Assembly (NCBI GenBank): GCA_950295325.1
Contig: OX485808.1
Span: forward strand, 20,668,527-20,732,526
Source: Polytrichum commune
Lineage: Eukaryota; Streptophyta; Polytrichopsida; Polytrichales; Polytrichaceae
Direction: 5' to 3'
Length of the DNA: 64,000 bases
Part shown: piece after piece, positions 17,661-31,542 of the stretch
How the letters are laid out: each line of letters opens with the position of its first letter
Numbering within the stretch: the stretch's first letter is position 1
Notes under the pieces: generated by a model
Seen by the model: the letters and a program-made list of their open reading frames with translations, nothing else
Told to the model about the DNA's origin: nothing
Databases searched by the model: none
Position numbers and translations under genes: made by a program

Positions 17661-18430
17661 AATAATGTTACGGTGATTGCTACTAGTCTAGTGATGAATT
17701 TCAATCACCTGGAGCGTCCATAATATCCCGATATTGCAGTTCTATTGGAAGAAATCATGGATGGGTCATCTCTTCTGCAACTTGAAATCTTATAGTGAAC
17801 ATGACTTACTTTGCATCAACAAATTAAGTCTGTAAAGAGATCTGAAATAGCAGCAATCAGGGTAACGGTTGCGCAACAAAATCTATGCCTGAATCCCAGA
17901 AACCTAAATAAGCAAGTTGTACATGAGCTGCGCCTATATACTAAAGAAATTTTTATTGATATTTGGGATGGATCAGCTTAGAAATTGCAAGATTCCTTTA
18001 CGGCCGCTGGGTGACGTACAACACACATCTGTTGATGTGAAAATGATGCATGTGGTGGAAGTTGTCGAGGTTCGTTGACCGCAGGAAATTTAGCGGTAAG
18101 ATTTAGGTTCGTGTGAAGCTTGTCAGTTTCCATGCGCCACACGCTTCATGAAATGATCGAAGCTTCAGATCAGATCAAGTGTCTCTAAATTTCTTTTCCT
18201 CTCATCCGTGTCACGTTAGCCCAGTGATTGCAGACGTTGTCGGTCCGAGCTAATTGGGAGCATGAACTGCCACATGTGCGGATGATGATCTGAGTTTGTA
18301 GGTCTTATCCAAATTTGTTCAGAATGGATCTTGCGTAGAGAGAGTCTTACAAAGTACCCTGATCAGGGTCAAAACTTTGTACAAATTTTTAAAAGTGAAT
18401 ATATAGTAAGGTGAGGTACTCAAGTAGTAC
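17660..18430. other. Intergenic, no feature seen
   Basis: GC slightly higher than the flanks; no coding frame or repeat recognised. Confidence 0.5.
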
Positions 18431-18436
18431 TGACAG

Positions 18437-19530
18437 ATGTGGGTAGGTTATGGGATGCATCCCGTTGCATCTGTCGGAGTATACGTAGACATTGTCATAG
18501 TGATTCAGTCGACTAACTCAGACTGGAAATTAAAAGTCCAATCATCTATACACGGTCCTGCTGCTCCGGAGTACTACTGCGAAGTTAAGTCATTAGAATT
18601 ACTGTATCTCAGAATGCAAGTCATCAGAAGTGATCAGTGTCGAGAGATTAAAATATCTTTTCAGTGCTTTAAATTAATATTAAAGACTGGATTATGTCGC
18701 ACCAGTAAATCCAGATTGCAACCCTATGTTTGGGAAGGCATTGTATCAGTGTTGATGTGGTTCGATGTGATGGAATCAATGGAATATAAATATAGATATG
18801 AATGATTTTAGAGGTTGATATATTCAATGTACGCAAGGTTCGCATATTGTATTTCTTATTTCATCAGCATCGTTTCGCTCCTCGGATGCATTTGAAAGTT
18901 GAGTTGCATCTGTTGAAGTAGACACATTACAGGCATACAATAGTCGACCAAAGCAGACTGGGAAAGTCACCTGTACTGCAGTCTGCTCCGGAGTACTACT
19001 GTGGAGTTAAGTCATTAGAACTACTGTATCTCAAAATGCAAGCAACCAGAAGTCAGTGCTGAGAAATTCATACTATTCAGGGTTTAATATCTTTTCAGTG
19101 CTAAGTTCTTAACATTTAAGGTTTGATTTTATGTAGCATCAATGTATTCAAATTGCACCGCTATGTGTGGTAAGTATTTTTGACCAGTGTCGGTTCGATG
19201 TGATGGAATCAATGTGAACATAGTGTCACTGGTACATGAATTTACAGGTTGATGAAATCAATGTTCTACGCAAGGTTCGTATCAGCATATCGTTTCGCTC
19301 CTCAGATGCGATTGAAAGTTGAATTGCATCTGTCCGTGTAGACACGTTAAAATAGCCATACATTAGTCGACCAACTCAGACTGGAAAGAGTCCATTCATT
19401 CTTACAGGCTCCTGCTGCTCCGGAGGACTGTAAAGTGAAGTGATCATCAGCACTACGGCGGAAGGTTAAGGAACAAGTAACCCATGTAATTCCATCAGCG
19501 TCGGTTCAGTCCTCAAGTGTTTTAGAAATT
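18437..19530. repeat. ~425 bp degenerate tandem repeat of unknown function
   Basis: Landmarks repeat in order: CAGACTGG (18518, 18957, 19377), CTGCTCCGGAG (18560, 18981, 19412), CATTAGAA.TACTGTATCTCA (18591, 19013), TCGATGTGATGGAATCAATG (18762, 19195) and CGCAAGGTTCG.AT (18833, 19270). The 122-codon plus-strand frame at 18437-18805 is not preserved between units, so coding is unlikely. It could be a duplicated non-coding transcript or a satellite relic. Confidence 0.75.
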
Positions 19531-22320
19531 AAAGTTGGAGTACTACTGCAAGATTATCAGACGACCATTGCAGCAAATTGATCAATTTAACTATAATATA
19601 TGCTGATGTGAAGAACACTTTTAGAGATAAGGGTAGATTGAGGCTAGAACAAGGCATATCATGTCATACATAGACAGAGAATCTGACAGACATCAGTCAT
19701 CGACATTTCAAAAGGAGTTCTCCCAAAGAGTAAGGCGGCATATCTAGTCAAGTGATGGGCATCGGTACCCTATTGGTACTCATAAGACAAAGTTATTCAC
19801 AAAATTGAGTAACACTATGGTGGAGCTATCCAATCCAGAAGAGACTCGTAGAATCTGCATCAGTATTGCTCCTACCAAAAAGATTCTGATGCATACCGTT
19901 CCAGAAGGCTCACTGATCTCAAGCTGGCACCTGCAAACAAGCTTGAACCTCTTTGCAATCAAAATATATATTTATCTCGCACCATAAGTGCTGGATCCTC
20001 AACTAAAGCATTTGGCCTTATTGTGGCACTTCCAACTCCACTGACAATTATTTCTGTTAGGTAGGATTAGAAATTGTCTTATCCGGTTAGCAGTGGCAAG
20101 TTAGAGAACCGAGCTCAGATACAAAGCTAAGAGCAGTCAAAACCAAGTGAAGACTCTCTTCCTCTTTGAACGATCACATATACAGGCTCTCTTAATTAAC
20201 TGTGTTAGCTAGTGAACCGAGAACAGTGTCTTGAGTATATGTTTTGAGCAGGTAGTCCAATCTTATCGCAACACGTGAACTTTATTGAGTCCGTTCTTCA
20301 CTGGAACCCTTGCCATATAACACTCGAATATGGGTGTCCGATTGAGAAGAGTGACCACATAAGGCCTTCATTAATACAAATACAAGCTGCCGAGCACCCG
20401 GAGCTTCTGATTAAACCCTGCCTTTGACAGAGGAAGTAATCTCCCAAACCTTCCCCACAAGACCGCACTGACCATCAACTGTTGAGATGGTTTCAAAGAA
20501 CCTGATCATAAAAATGATTCACTATTAGCCTCCAAAGTTGGAAGATCACAGAAAGCAATCAACGTTTGGCGTTCAAGAGTAACTGACAAAATGCTGCAAG
20601 TCATCATGCAGCCAGCTGCAGCTCTATCTGCATCTTGCCTTGTTTAAATTTGCAATGTAGAAGCAGATATTTTGTTGAAATACACTAGTTAGTAGTTCCC
20701 CTACTTTGATTAGAGGAGAGCTACCTTATTTAGAATTGCACTAATTAATTATCAGAAGGATACACTGTGTGCGCCATTCTAAACTGCTTAAGTTAGCCAC
20801 AGTTAAATGCAAAAAAAGTTTCTAATTGCAAGCAAGGAACTAGGAGCACAAAATCCCAGGGAGGGGATTTCTGGAAAATTCTGCAATAAATTATCTAAAT
20901 AATTCCTTGCATAACCTGAAAAGGCATTCAGTTGGATTCCCGAGGTTGATGAATTTCCTCGCACCTGGACCCGTATCCAAACTCGTCCAGCATTACTTTA
21001 TAAGATGGTACATTTCTAGCTAGATGTTGATTCTCTCTCATCATTCACTTAAATGCCTCCATGCGCACGCAATACCACACAAATGAGCAGCTAATGAACA
21101 CAAAATGAGTGCAAGACCTACTATGAACCGGCCTACTACTTGTGATCAAGTGACTTGCAATAGAATCTAATGTTAGATTATGCACCTGCCAACTTTCCAT
21201 GCATGCGGAATGCCAAGACCTAGCAATGAATGGCAATGACAAGCATTGGAAATTACAGAATCAGGGCCAGTCAAGATGAAGTCAATGTTATAAACAGAAG
21301 AAAAAAATAAAATAAAATCAATTCAAGTAACTTAGTCTTACTGAGTTGCAGGCTTAAAATTTCAATATCTTCATGATGCTCAGCCTTCTCGACGTAGTAC
21401 AACAAGGTGTGATTCTAAACAAGTCCTATGACCATGCCAAATCCCAGGATCCCTTCACGTCACTTTCTTAGAGTGAATTTGAGCCTGGGATGACGACCTT
21501 TCAAATATCTGTGTAGGCTAGGGCTTGCACTTGTGTTTCCGTTATCACTATGTGAGTGAAGTTGGTATAAACCTACATATTTCATGGCAAGGACAGTACT
21601 ACCAAGGTCCAATGATCTAAGAGTTTGTCAAAGGATCTTTATGTAAGTTACTCAAGATCGGGACAAGTTACTTCACATGTGTTACTTACTGAGTTAGAGC
21701 AACTTTACACCAACCTCAAGTACACTGAACATCTGAATTAGTGTTACATTCAAATTCGTGTGCCATGTTAATAAGAGTGGTTTTTGTGATTTGTCATGTA
21801 CGATCAAGTGTCATGTGACATTCTCACTAGTTACCACTTGGTGATTGCAAGACATGCATGTTCCACAATTTTTTATTTTTAAAATTAGCCCAACATTGCA
21901 AGTGAAGGGTAGTTTGCACGAAGGAGTGGTTGTGGTTTACTTTCTTTGATTCCATTTTCATGGAATAAATGCTAGCCAAAACCACAACCACCCTCTACCA
22001 CATAAGCCTCACTTTGCGTGGTTTATAACGACCCTTAGGTGGTTCTTCATGCTCATTTGGCACCACAAGAGAGCTTCAAGGTTTCAAGGCCAATGTCCGG
22101 GGAGAAAGTGAGAGAGCAACCATTTTACCACTGCATTTGAAGGTTGTCAACAAGGTTAATAATCACTTTGATTTCTTTTCCAATTCAGAACCTAAACCAT
22201 TGACAAATTATGATATGAGAGACCAACCCCACCATATCCCACAACCACAAGGATTGGCACACCACATGTGTGAATTGTTACATGATTAATTATTGGGGCT
22301 AACCACAACCACTTTTGCCA
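19530..22320. other. Intergenic; one foldback-family fragment
   Basis: Only 20250-20370 is assignable: it resembles 1190-1310 (TGAGCA..TAGTCCAATCT, ACTCGAATATGGGTGT). Nothing else recognised. Confidence 0.5.
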
Positions 22321-22709
22321 CTAAGGTATATGGGTCTTAAGTGCGCTCGTTTTCTTAATCGGATCCCTATATTTGATTGACATGTGATTTGGTAAAGATA
22401 AAAGAGGAAATATCATAAAAATACATGCTCAAAACATATTGGACTACACCTTCCAATATTAATAACTACTATGCACTCAATAATGAGCACAATTGGGAGG
22501 ACCTATGTCTCCAGTTAAGAAATCAACAAGCATACGCTTCCAACCCACTTCCAATACCCATAATTGAATCAAGGGAGGTCCGATTTTTAATCCAGTTTGT
22601 GCATGTGTTTCATCGTAGATTTGCTAATGCAACACGAGTTTTATGTTTAATATAATCGGTAGACGCTGGAGAACATGAAAAATGAAGCAAGCAACACCCA
22701 CATACCTTA
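22321..22709. mobile_element. TTAA foldback family, ~390 bp copy
   Basis: Left end TAAGGTATATGGGT, right end ACACCCACATACC followed by TTAA. The reverse complement of the interior matches the left arm of 9748-10542 (GTTGATTTCTTAACTG, CCTCCCAATTGTG). Confidence 0.72.
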
Positions 22710-24248
22710 ATAACCCTTAAATGCTCAAGCAACCTGAAAGGGTCGCCACATGATATTCTACTAGGTGGCAATCTACGTGGATGGAGAGGTATCTACTAGT
22801 GTAGGTTGGTGCCCACTACCACGTGGGCCGAAATAACATATAAAAACCTCATACTCCAAGCATGTAGGATTTTTTGATAAGTTGGCATTACTTGTTTTGG
22901 GAGGTGGTTCCTTGTGTTGCACAAATGAAAGAGCCAAATTTAGGAGCCAATATCTTTCACATATGATGCTCGATACATACGGAGATTTTTTTCCCCCCCT
23001 TAGGACAAGGTGATGGTTGTGCACAACTTGACAAGATGCATTTGAAGAAAAAAGCTTAGTACACATGTTGCTCGCTCCATGAAAAAAGGGAAATCTCCCA
23101 AAATGACCTCACGTGACCCCTCCAACTTCGAGGGTGACGGACTTCATCTACATTTGCTCCCAAAAACCCAATTTTTTTGGGGGGAGTAGCTCGTTTGTCA
23201 TCCCCATAACATATTATGACAAAGTTGCCAACTTCCCGAAATCTGTAGTATGACTGACACGATCATGAAACAAAAGAAATGATCAAAGCTTTCTCTAACC
23301 GCCCCCCGCCCCCCCCATATGAAGGCCCTATTCATATGTCAAACTGACCCAGCAAAAGTGGTCCGATTGACTTCAAATTTTCCCAGAACACAGATATGGC
23401 AGTCTAGTTCACATCCGTACGGCCAGATTCGAAGAAAGCAGCGCCCACTTCACCACACAACAGAAATCTCCAGCAGTGGGTGGTGGAGGTGGCCGAAAGA
23501 GGAATGTGAAGGGTTGTTGAGGGGGTGAAGTGAGTGGGGTGCATTGAGGCCCTCCAAAAACATTCTTCTTCTTCTGCCTGCAGCGCCCATGATGAGGAGG
23601 CCTGGTGGCGTGGAGTGTGGAGTGTGGAGAGAACTGAACTAAGTAGTGTATATTTAGGTTAGCTTAGCTTAGCTTAGGCCTCCAATTCAACGCTGCTGCC
23701 AGCAGCTTTATGCTGCTTCATTCCCTTCGGGGCTGGGCTGCTGCTGTGCTGAGAAGGTAGGCAGGTAGGTAGCTAGGCAGGGCTGCCTGCATATATATAT
23801 ATATATATATATAGATACACTACTGTGGTGTGCAGGCAGCGGCACAGACACCGAGGGCGTAGGCCAGTCAGACCGTTATTAAGGAGCGACGGGGGCCGGG
23901 AGAGAGAAGAAGCCCTTGGGATCCTGCAACTTGCCCTTTTGGCCATTGTGCAGCGCCGCCCTGGCAATGCCACCTTAATGAACAACCATCACAGGGCAGG
24001 GGGAGATTGGAAAAAGGGGGAATGAACCCTTCAATGCTCTCAATCAAATCGCCCCCCCTGCCTGCCCACATTATATTCTTATTCTTAGCCTTGCCCTCAC
24101 CTAGTGTTGTTTCAAAACCTAAATTCCAGATGTTGGCCGTATGTATGTATGTATGTTTCGAATCGAATGCACTGCAATGCAACTCAGGAGCCTAGCTCGT
24201 CCCAGCTGCAACAACATGAGGAGCCGGCTCCAGCCTTTTCAGGTTGTC
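22710..24248. other. Intergenic with GC-rich island and microsatellites
   Basis: Contains C-runs (22994-23000, 23300-23316), (TTCTTC)n near 23563, TTAGCTTAGCTTAGCTTAGG (23659-23678), (AT)n at 23791-23813 and (ATGT)n near 24139-24158. From 23550 to 24080 composition is GC-rich, as in a promoter or first exon, but no frame is recognised. Confidence 0.45.
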
Positions 24249-24558
24249 TGAGGGGCTGATCGTGATGGCCCGATCACACCAAAATTTCCGTCCGGTTCTA
24301 GCCGTGAAATTGTTGGGGATTGTGTTCGTAAATAAATGTTGGGTCCACTACTGTTCACACTCTTATAATTGGAGATGCTGACGGTTGGTGTCGAAACTGG
24401 CCGGTGTGATCAGCCCCTCACAGTGGTTGTTTCTAGCAGCATCCGTCGGCATCTCTGGTTGTAATAGTGTGAAAAGCGGTGGACCGGCATTTGATTTCCA
24501 CCATGATCCCCAACAAATTCAGGGTTGAGACGGACGGAAACGTCGGTGTGATCGGGGC
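24249..24558. mobile_element. Compound foldback with GATCACACC ends
   Basis: Outer ends GCCCGATCACACC (24268) and GGTGTGATCGGGGC (24545-24558), with long inverted arms (TTTCCGTCCG, TTGTTGGGGAT). An internal end GGTGTGATCAGCCCCTCA at 24404-24421 pairs with TGAGGGGCTGATC at 24249. A related shorter copy lies at 35398-35550. Confidence 0.72.
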
Positions 24559-24559
24559 A

Positions 24560-27130
24560 TGCGAGCGTGCTCCGATTTATCCATGGAGTTTGGAAACGAA
24601 TGTAACAAGGGGACGGAAAAGTGCGATTTGTGAATGAGAGCCACTTCAATGCCTCTCCGTCGAACCCATGACCTTCCCCGCTCCCTTACCCAAATCCCGC
24701 CTTGTTGTTTCTAGCCTCACTTGTCATTTCTTGGTAGATGGTAGTGTCATATAGCTACCACTTCTCTGCTTGTGCATGTTGTTCTTTCAGCACAACTCGT
24801 TGTGAGTATACCTAAGATCGGTAGGCTATACTATTTCTTCTATTTGTGGTGGGTGCTATTATTTTTACATTTTGTCACTAATTTAATTGGCTTGATTTGA
24901 TGTTGGGCATATTATATTGTAACACCATGAGATTCTACAAAATAAACAAATTGGTATAGTGCACAAGACATTATATTTCACAACTTAACTTGGGGTTATA
25001 ATCAAATTACTTCAGTTAATGTGGAGAATCCAAAATGCGATGTTCATGTCTAGCAGTGTCTGCATGACAATCAATCTTGAGATTCTTAAAGACATTGTTC
25101 ACTTTTAAGAGCTCTCAAAATGCATTGGTGGCAAAACGGTGTGCAAGGAGTGGCGGCAAAATAATGGTGGAATCCTACACAGTGAAGAATGTTAACAACA
25201 ATCATTTTGTACGACATAATTTGTGATTTATTTTTTAAAAAAAATCAATTAAAGCATTCCACCCTAATTGGATTCCACCTTTCTAATACCCACACTAAAT
25301 AGAAGAAAGAGTGTAGCCAGCTCCAAAGTTTGGAGATTGTCTAAGAATGCGCTCCGTCCATGCACTTTATAAAACTACTAATGGATAATGTTGGGTGAAC
25401 TACTCATGAGATATCATCATCCTTGAGAGAGCAAGCCATAAGATAGATGAGGTTAATGTGGGCACCTCTAGCCCTATGGAATCGTTTGGCCAATAGATTT
25501 GAGCATTAGAAGCTTGAGCAGGTTAGCAATTGCAAATCTAGACCAAAGAATTTGAAGTCGTTGAAATCGGAGTTGGGGAAGGTGTTGATCTAGGCTATGG
25601 AATCAAAGATACTAGGCTTCCCAATTTGAGTTATAGGGGAGAATTCTTTCATCGTTCGATGTTGTGTAAGTGGACGACATCACTAGCAAATTCTACATGG
25701 GTCATTTTCCAATGAAAACCAAGTTCAATGCTAATATTGACTATGTCGTGTCTCTAAAGTGGTCACGGGTAAGATAAAGTGTCGTCAAACTAGCTTTTTG
25801 TTATATAGAATACCCACAACACAACTTGGTTGGCAGCTCATAGCCACATGCCGCCTCCTACGTTGACCACAAAATCCAAGGGTGTCATAGCTCAGTGGAT
25901 AGCCCTCATAATTATGGAGAATGATGATTGTACTTTGATTTTTATGAAGATGACTAACTCAAAAATCATCAAGGTGGCGGCCAACTCAACAGGTAATACT
26001 CACCCACTAAATTAAAGCAATTGTACTACCGATTAGGAGGCCAAAATAGGTGTCCATTAAGGAAGCTAGCCGAATTGGCCTCATCTACCTTACCTAATAT
26101 TGATTCTCTAACCTTTTAGCAAGACATCACATTGTACCAAGGAAGCCCAAAGAAGCATAAAGTTGATTGTCCAATAACTCAACCCCTAACCTCCCACGCC
26201 CAATGTCTCTAAATATGTGACCTCAATTTCAACGACCGTAGCTAAAGATCTAAAGTATTTTTGACAAATCCAACTATATAGATGTCTGCAAGTTAGAGGT
26301 GACTACTCACAATCAAAACTTTAAATATTGAAGCCGTATCATGTAGGAGATTATAATAGGAATGTCAGAAGTGGTCTTGAGGGGGAAACGATTTAGAAAA
26401 TAAATTGGGGTTAGCTATTTTTATCGAACCTCCACTCAAATCATCTCCAAATGACAAAATGTTACCCTCGTTCAAAAGAGGTTTAGCATGCATACTTAAA
26501 TCAACTCACAAATCTTGAAACCATTTTTTCTTGATTTTTTGGGAGGCTTTGTAATTTGAGGCAGTGATGCCACAATTGTGCACCTTCCACATGGATTTGC
26601 ACCCACCAACACATGTCCAACTAAAAATTCCAACGGTAGATGTTTAGGGTATGTTACGTTTGAGTGCTATGGAAATTTCCATATCAATTGGGAATCATTT
26701 GCACATAGGGATCAAAAAAAAAGTAAAAAAAATAGGATTTGTTGCCCTCTTGAACGCGGAGGTGACAAATGTCAAGCTAGCATTGGTGGACCAATTTCAC
26801 TCTAACCAGTTGAGAGCACACTCCCAAATTTCAATTAATCCCAAATTTACTAACTTTATTGAATCAAAATTATCCACATGGCATAACATAGAAGACTCGA
26901 ACATGAACATGAGGAGTAATTGAAACAATCAAGAAACCATCCGAATCAGTGTCAAAGGGGTCAAAGTGAAATTGCTCGCGACCAAATTATGATCACATAG
27001 GACATTAGAAACCTGCAGAAGTTGAATCATAAACTACATCAGTCTATGGTTGGATTAAGGATCAAGGCCGTTGATCTCCACCAAATCACGTTAAGCATTT
27101 TTCCTTGAGAAAATAACTACCTCTACAGTC
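24560..27130. other. Intergenic, unassigned
   Basis: Two stretches (24950-25010 and 25290-25330) resemble parts of the 61-64 kb array (ATTATATTTCACAA, CCCACACTAAATAGA). Otherwise nothing supported. Confidence 0.45.
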
Positions 27131-27134
27131 CTTA

Positions 27135-27520
27135 GGGCCACTTCACATGCGAGACTGAGGGCCCATGACCATGCACACTCATTAGTGGAAAAGGCAGCGC
27201 CGGTCCAAGTTTGCTTCACGTTACGCTTGAGGGACCAACGGATTCAGCGATTGCAAGATGCATGTAAAGTCTACATGGATTCCTACATGGCATTGAGTGG
27301 ATCATGTTTCATAGTCACTTGGACTATTTTCAAAAATCATTTCTTGGAGGTAGGCCTAACACAAAATTGGGAGAAAATTGTGGCACTCCGAAATATCATA
27401 ATCAATGATTTATTCTATTTTATCATGTATGAGGACCTTGGATGAATAGAAAATCACTGAAATAGTATTTGGTTGAGAGCATGGTCACATAGGACTTCAC
27501 ACTACATTTGAGAGCATGTG
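27135..27520. mobile_element. Tourist-like MITE, GGGCCACTTCACA type, right end truncated
   Basis: TTA precedes GGGCCACTTCACATGCGAGA. The interior matches 57621-58117 directly and 50192-50677 in inverse (TGGAAAAGGC, CGCTTGAGGGACCA). Similarity stops near 27520, before the expected GTGGCCC end. Confidence 0.72.
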
Positions 27521-30505
27521 AATGATTCATTAATAAGGGGCTTCATTGAACAACTTGCAATATTTGAATAATGATATGTAGTGTGTACATTTAAAACGGT
27601 TACAAAAGAATTTTGAAGTAAAGGTAGATTTACAAAAGGGGGTCCTAAAGTTTAGAGAATTTTTTGACAAAAGATGTGTCAGGGTCATCTAATACAAATT
27701 TTGATCCATCGTTGTCATATGGTAATAGTCCTCAATGACTCCCTTGTCCATTCTTGTTAGGGTTTGCATTTGGGTTATAAGACAAGCTAGAGGCTCTTGG
27801 AGTGCTCTTGGGCTCCCTTGAGTTTTGCTCTCTGGATTGTGGCTAAGTTATTTTGCTCTTGTCTTTGATGCAATTATTGAGTTACATGCTATGGATGAAA
27901 AAAATGTTCAATGTCTTTCTCATTAGAAAGTTAGCATGAATTTTACGTGTAATAAAGGCATATTCAATTCATGATTTATATTTTGTATTTGTAGTGAAGA
28001 CATTTATCACATCGAATTGCAAATCTTAGTATAAATACATGAGTTTATTGTCGTTGGTACATATACATTTGTTTTTCTCTATAATTTCTCGTATATAGGG
28101 TGTTTATTAAATTCATAATGACCCATGCATGTCATTTAGATTTCCAATGAAGAATCCATACCCCCCCCCCCCCCCCCGCGCATACATGCTCTATTCCAAA
28201 TCTATAACAATGTAGAAATGAGGTGGTCCACTTCATTTATTATCCACATTATTCCAAAGCACAGTGGATGTTAATGTATACTATCTAAAGTATTTGTAGC
28301 AAATGGGTAATTATCAGGAGCTAGGAGGGGGGAGGTATGGCAGACATTAAAGTTACCCCTACGAACTTGTAGGTCAGCTCCAGGCTGCGGCAACCCCCTA
28401 GAGTTCTTTTTAATTTTTTTGAACCCGGCCGAAAATTGTTGCCCGCCCCGCCCAACTTTGAAAAAAACATTACCCTTGCATTCTTGAAGGCCGCTTGACT
28501 ACAAATCCCATATTGAGTGCACTTCACCTTCAAGGTCTAAAATCCAATATATATGTGCACTTCCAATTAGTTAAAAAGCAATGATCGGGATTTCATTCCG
28601 GAAGTGAAACCATCAATGAAGCACGTAATTAACTTGGAGGTCAAGAAAATTACAAAATTCTTATTAACATTGAGGTTATAATTTTTGTGACTTACCATTT
28701 GAAATCGTCTTTGTCATTCTAAATGAAACTTAAATTAGTGTGTTAATTTAGTATGTGTATTTTATAATATTTTAGGTGACGCCTTCTACTTTCACAAGTA
28801 TTCATATGCATTCAAACTACTTAATTTAGTAATCCCTATCTTTTATCCCACATGTTTCTCTAATACCACAATAACAAACCCCCCCCCCCCTCCCAAGACA
28901 CACACATAACAAATTATGAAGTCCACACTAAATGAAATAGACAATAGACAATACGACCACATGCCATACAAGAGAACCAACATTTGATGCTTTATATTTC
29001 GTAACACTTTGCATATGGTAGACGTCAATGTGTCCGTGTATATGTTGCCAAATGTCCCTAGCTCTCTCTCTCTTTCTCTCAATTCCATTTGTCGCCAATG
29101 ATTTGTCCGTGGGATGTCACTTGCATTGGGTGTAGTTTAGGGTACACTTGGGAGACGTAGAAGTGCCTCTTCGCTCTTCAAGAGAGAGAGCTTGAGCATC
29201 ACATCAAAAGAAGGTGAGGCTTGACACCGTCCAAGAGAGGCTTGCAAAGGGTCAATATGACGTGATCGAGTCAAAACATACCTTACCCTTAAACCCAAAG
29301 TACTACCTACTAGCTAGAAGATGGCAATGCATCCACCCCCCGACACAACTAAACCATCACCATTTGTCCACAAATCATGTACTCTCCTATGTATACATAA
29401 ATTTATACAAACTATGATTTTATTTTATTTTTTAAAAGGAGAGTTTGTCATATGCAACATCGATTTTGAGTTTTGAAGATCATATGAGGATAGTTGATTC
29501 AAAGTAACCATCTTAAATTCACACACGTGACTCAATTTGTCTTCACAAACAATGTGTTTCTCGTCCAACAATAAGATTCAACATAAGACTGAAGAAATGT
29601 TGCCCATTAAATGATAAATTACATGTTTTTACATACTTGAATTTTTTTTTCCTTACGGCCTCAATTCACTACAAGCATATGAGACTCAAACAAATTGCTC
29701 GTGGTGGTGAGTTTTCTTGCAAACTAATTATTAACAATAAATGTTTAGAATTTTTGATGACACAAGACGATCTACACCGATGCAAGACGAGTTGCCTGGG
29801 ACTATATATGCTCACAATGATTGAAAATTGCTAGATTTTATAATTTGAAGACAAGTGACGATACTAGGACCATGGAGGTGAGCACATAAAAAAGATTGCG
29901 TATGGAAACTAGACTCCTTGTATCCAAACACATCTCGCCATCCATCAGAACCATAATGCACCTGCTGTCTCCAAGGACGAATTCTGAATTTCTAAAAAGT
30001 CCACGTGTCGCTTAAACCTTTGCATCATGTTGTCACACGATCGGCCTTATCTCTATCTTTCACTATCGATAGTGAAATAAAAGCTAGTGCATGCGCGTGG
30101 CATCTTAATGTTTAGCACACGAGGACGTTTTGATGTCATTGATTGGAACGGCGTTGAAGAGCTCTAAACCATGTGCAAGGATCGTGGCCGTTTCATGATG
30201 TATCCTCCCCATGGAGGCAAGTGGGAACAATGGATCACTTCAACTTTCGGTGGTCCCTTGGGATTAAAAGGGGGGAGGGGTTCTTTGTGTCACTACCAGT
30301 ATCACTTGAAAGAGGACCATTCCGTGCTACCCTTGGGAGTGCATGACAATAGGCACGTTGAGAACACTTGAAAAACTTACACTAGAAAGCGGCTTGTGAT
30401 AGCAAATCTCAAGCTTCTTTTTTTTTCCTTTCAAATTCGCCGCTCAACCCCAAGCAACGGTGTCTAAGAGTCTTTCATTTGCATGAGTACTAACTCAACA
30501 TCGTT
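27521..30505. other. Intergenic with long C-runs
   Basis: Holds C-runs at 28161-28177 and 28880-28890 and CTCTCTCTCTCTTTCTCTC near 29063. No gene recognised. Confidence 0.5.
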
Positions 30506-30507
30506 TA

Positions 30508-31404
30508 GGGCATGTTTATGTGAAACGCGTTAGGCCATGGTTCTTGAGAATCTTTGAATTCTCATTGGTTGACAGTGTTATCGGCTTTCACTTTAGGTTT
30601 ACATGAGGGTGGTTTTGGATCACAATCCCTAACATCTTTAGTGGATGAATAGCCTACATAGAATCCCAGATGGCAAGTTTGGATAATGTCGGTTGGGATT
30701 GTAGGGAATTTTTGTAGGGGGGATCTTGCACGGGTAGATCACTCTAAGGCATTTTTGTGCACCACGTGCGGCTGGGGGTTATTTGTTTTGGGGCTATTTA
30801 CCTTCAAGGGTTGAATTAAAGCCTCCCTGTAATTACTTAAATTTCAAAAATGGCCCATTTGTTTGCACCCTTTCATTACTTATATTGTCCAAGTCATTGC
30901 AATTTTTTGTACTCTATATTCCTCTTAATTCATTTTTGGACAGATGGAAATCCCAATTATCATCCATCCCCGTGAGTCCTAAACCCATTTACATACCATA
31001 CTAAACATACCTTCTAGGATCCTTATCTTCAGCCCCTATATTAATTTTACAAAAAAATAATGGCCCACATTTTATGTCCATCTAACTTACTTATAATGGG
31101 ATTGTCTACATTTAATGGCCCCTTCATTATTTGGAATTCCTTTATAATTTTTATTTCAAATGATTTTAATCCTCTCTATATTATGCCGCACGTCGTTTTT
31201 AAAATGCACTAAGTGATCTACCCGTGGGATCTTGAAGGTAGGCATGACAAAATTTGTGTTGGGAATTTGAGTTTACACTAAGAGCTTGTGCCCTCCAAAG
31301 ATTTTGGACTATAGTCCATGGACTAATCTTGGGTCTCATCCAAAATGCGGGGTATTATGGTCATTTAAGAGCCATGGTCTAATGCCTTTGGTGTAAACAT
31401 GCCT
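30508..31404. mobile_element. Tourist-like element, GGGCATGTTTA ends, hosting a nested MITE
   Basis: Left TTA then GGGCATGTTTATGTG; right GTGTAAACATGCC then TTTA. Further inverted matches GTTAGGCCATGG and CCATGGTCTAATG. Most of its interior is the nested element at 30729-31226. Confidence 0.6.
30729..31226. mobile_element. hAT-like MITE with exact 8 bp target duplication
   Basis: Ends CACGGGTAGATCACT and AGTGATCTACCCGTG, then inner inverted CCACGTGCGGC / GCCGCACGTCG. GGATCTTG flanks both sides (30721-30728 and 31227-31234). An 8 bp duplication and CA...TG ends fit the hAT superfamily. Confidence 0.82.
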
Positions 31405-31542
31405 TTAGAGTGAGTGGCCCAATAGTGGCATTTACCTTACTTTCATGCATTCACTTTACTTTCAAGTGTTCACCTTACTTTCCTACATTCACCTTAGGGT
31501 GCTTTGAGTAGTTGTTGTCATGAGCCCTGTATGGTTTGTTGT

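Noticed and set aside
18270-18300. snoRNA-like C/D motifs (GATGATCTGAG)
   Set aside because: The two boxes are adjacent, with no room for a guide and no terminal stem.
18437-18805. 122-codon plus-strand frame
   Set aside because: The second and third repeat units do not keep the frame, so it is likely chance.
25886-25960. tRNA-like text TCATAGCTCAGTGGATAG
   Set aside because: The D-arm cannot pair, and no anticodon or T-arm follows at the right distance.
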